Position numbers and translations under genes: made by a program. The notes under the pieces are model-generated. The model was given only the letters and a program-made list of their open reading frames with translations, searched no databases and was not told the DNA's origin. Shown one piece after another: positions 32,833 to 32,975 of a stretch of 32,975 nucleotides of DNA; the first letter of the stretch is position 1, and the number at the start of each line of letters is the position of its first letter. The stretch comes from Cloacimonetes bacterium UBA3900 (GTDB taxonomy: Bacteria > Cloacimonadota > Cloacimonadia > Cloacimonadales > Cloacimonadaceae): NCBI GenBank assembly GCA_002391675.1, contig DGFM01000019.1, forward strand, positions 12,106-45,080, in the 5' to 3' direction.

Positions 32833-32975
32833 CAACCTTTGACTTTGGGCTGCGCTTACCCCACCTTCGGATCTCCTTGGCGCTCGAATGCGTAACTCTT
32901 GGGTTTTCTTTGGGTTACTTGTGGATCCCAAAGGAGACCCACAGGAGCCCCTAAGGGAGGCCGCATGAAATCGAC
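32833..32975 (-). repeat. 143-bp interspersed repeat, copy 2 (reaches the window edge)
   Basis: Inverted relative to copy 1 at 15886-16028. The hairpin of 10 pairs is conserved (32920-32943). Read on the plus strand it ends with AAGGGAGG at 32953-32960 and ATG at 32965. The repeat is cut by the end of the window, so its full length is unknown. Confidence 0.92.
32965..32975 (+). CDS. Possible start of a gene cut by the window edge
   Basis: ATG AAA TCG AC follows AAGGGAGG at 4 nt. The same start in the other repeat copy reads ATG AAA TCA AC, a synonymous Ser difference. Too short to identify. Confidence 0.25.

Overview
The window reads as a stretch of chromosome from an anaerobic, amino-acid- and acid-fermenting Gram-negative bacterium of the FCB group. 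Candidatus Cloacimonadota (Cloacimonetes) is my best guess. The reasons are a Na+-pumping biotin decarboxylase complex, an ETF alpha subunit with an N-terminal ferredoxin domain, a secreted protein with a type IX-style C-terminal sorting domain, several lipoproteins, and at least one promoter of the Bacteroidetes form TTG-N19-TAnnTTTG. The assignment is an inference; no rRNA or marker tree is available here.

Layout. 1-1909 (minus): purS, purQ, comF and the start of an unknown gene, overlapping by 4 to 47 nt and probably one operon. 2094-9044 (minus): a two-gene restriction/defence-like module made of a PLD-SNF2 helicase and an Eco57I-like adenine methyltransferase, 3 nt apart. 9045-11335: a small plus-strand ORF, a lipoprotein, a membrane-anchored protein and a long intergenic region with a 27-bp palindrome. 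11336-12778 (plus): a GerW/YtfJ-family gene and a lipoate-protein ligase. 12779-13424: a gene-free repeat zone with a 163-bp direct repeat and hairpins whose arms vary around a fixed TGC loop. 13425-15158 (minus): an ABC exporter half-transporter. 15159-16164: a 1-kb hairpin-rich zone with a possible decayed ORF and one copy of a 143-bp interspersed repeat. 16165-18691 (minus): two related lipoproteins, ruvX and mltG, in an overlapping operon. 18875-23451 (plus): a K+/H+ or Na+/H+ antiporter, then ferredoxin-EtfA, an amidohydrolase and QueE. 23512-25182 (minus): formate-tetrahydrofolate ligase. 25526-29832 (plus): the four-gene Na+ pump (carboxyltransferase, OadG-like, double-biotinyl carrier, OadB-like), closed by a strong terminator. 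29902-32682 (minus): a large secreted protein. The right edge carries the second, inverted copy of the 143-bp repeat, which ends in a ribosome-binding site and an ATG.

How the genes fit together. The decarboxylase complex would make a sodium gradient from decarboxylation of a carboxyacyl-CoA or keto acid. The antiporter could exchange ion gradients, the ferredoxin-ETF protein points to flavin-based electron bifurcation, and formate-THF ligase links formate to one-carbon metabolism, which in turn supplies purine synthesis (PurS/PurQ). The most unusual content is the two-gene helicase/methylase module, the covarying hairpin families, and the 143-bp repeat that appears in inverted orientation about 17 kb apart.
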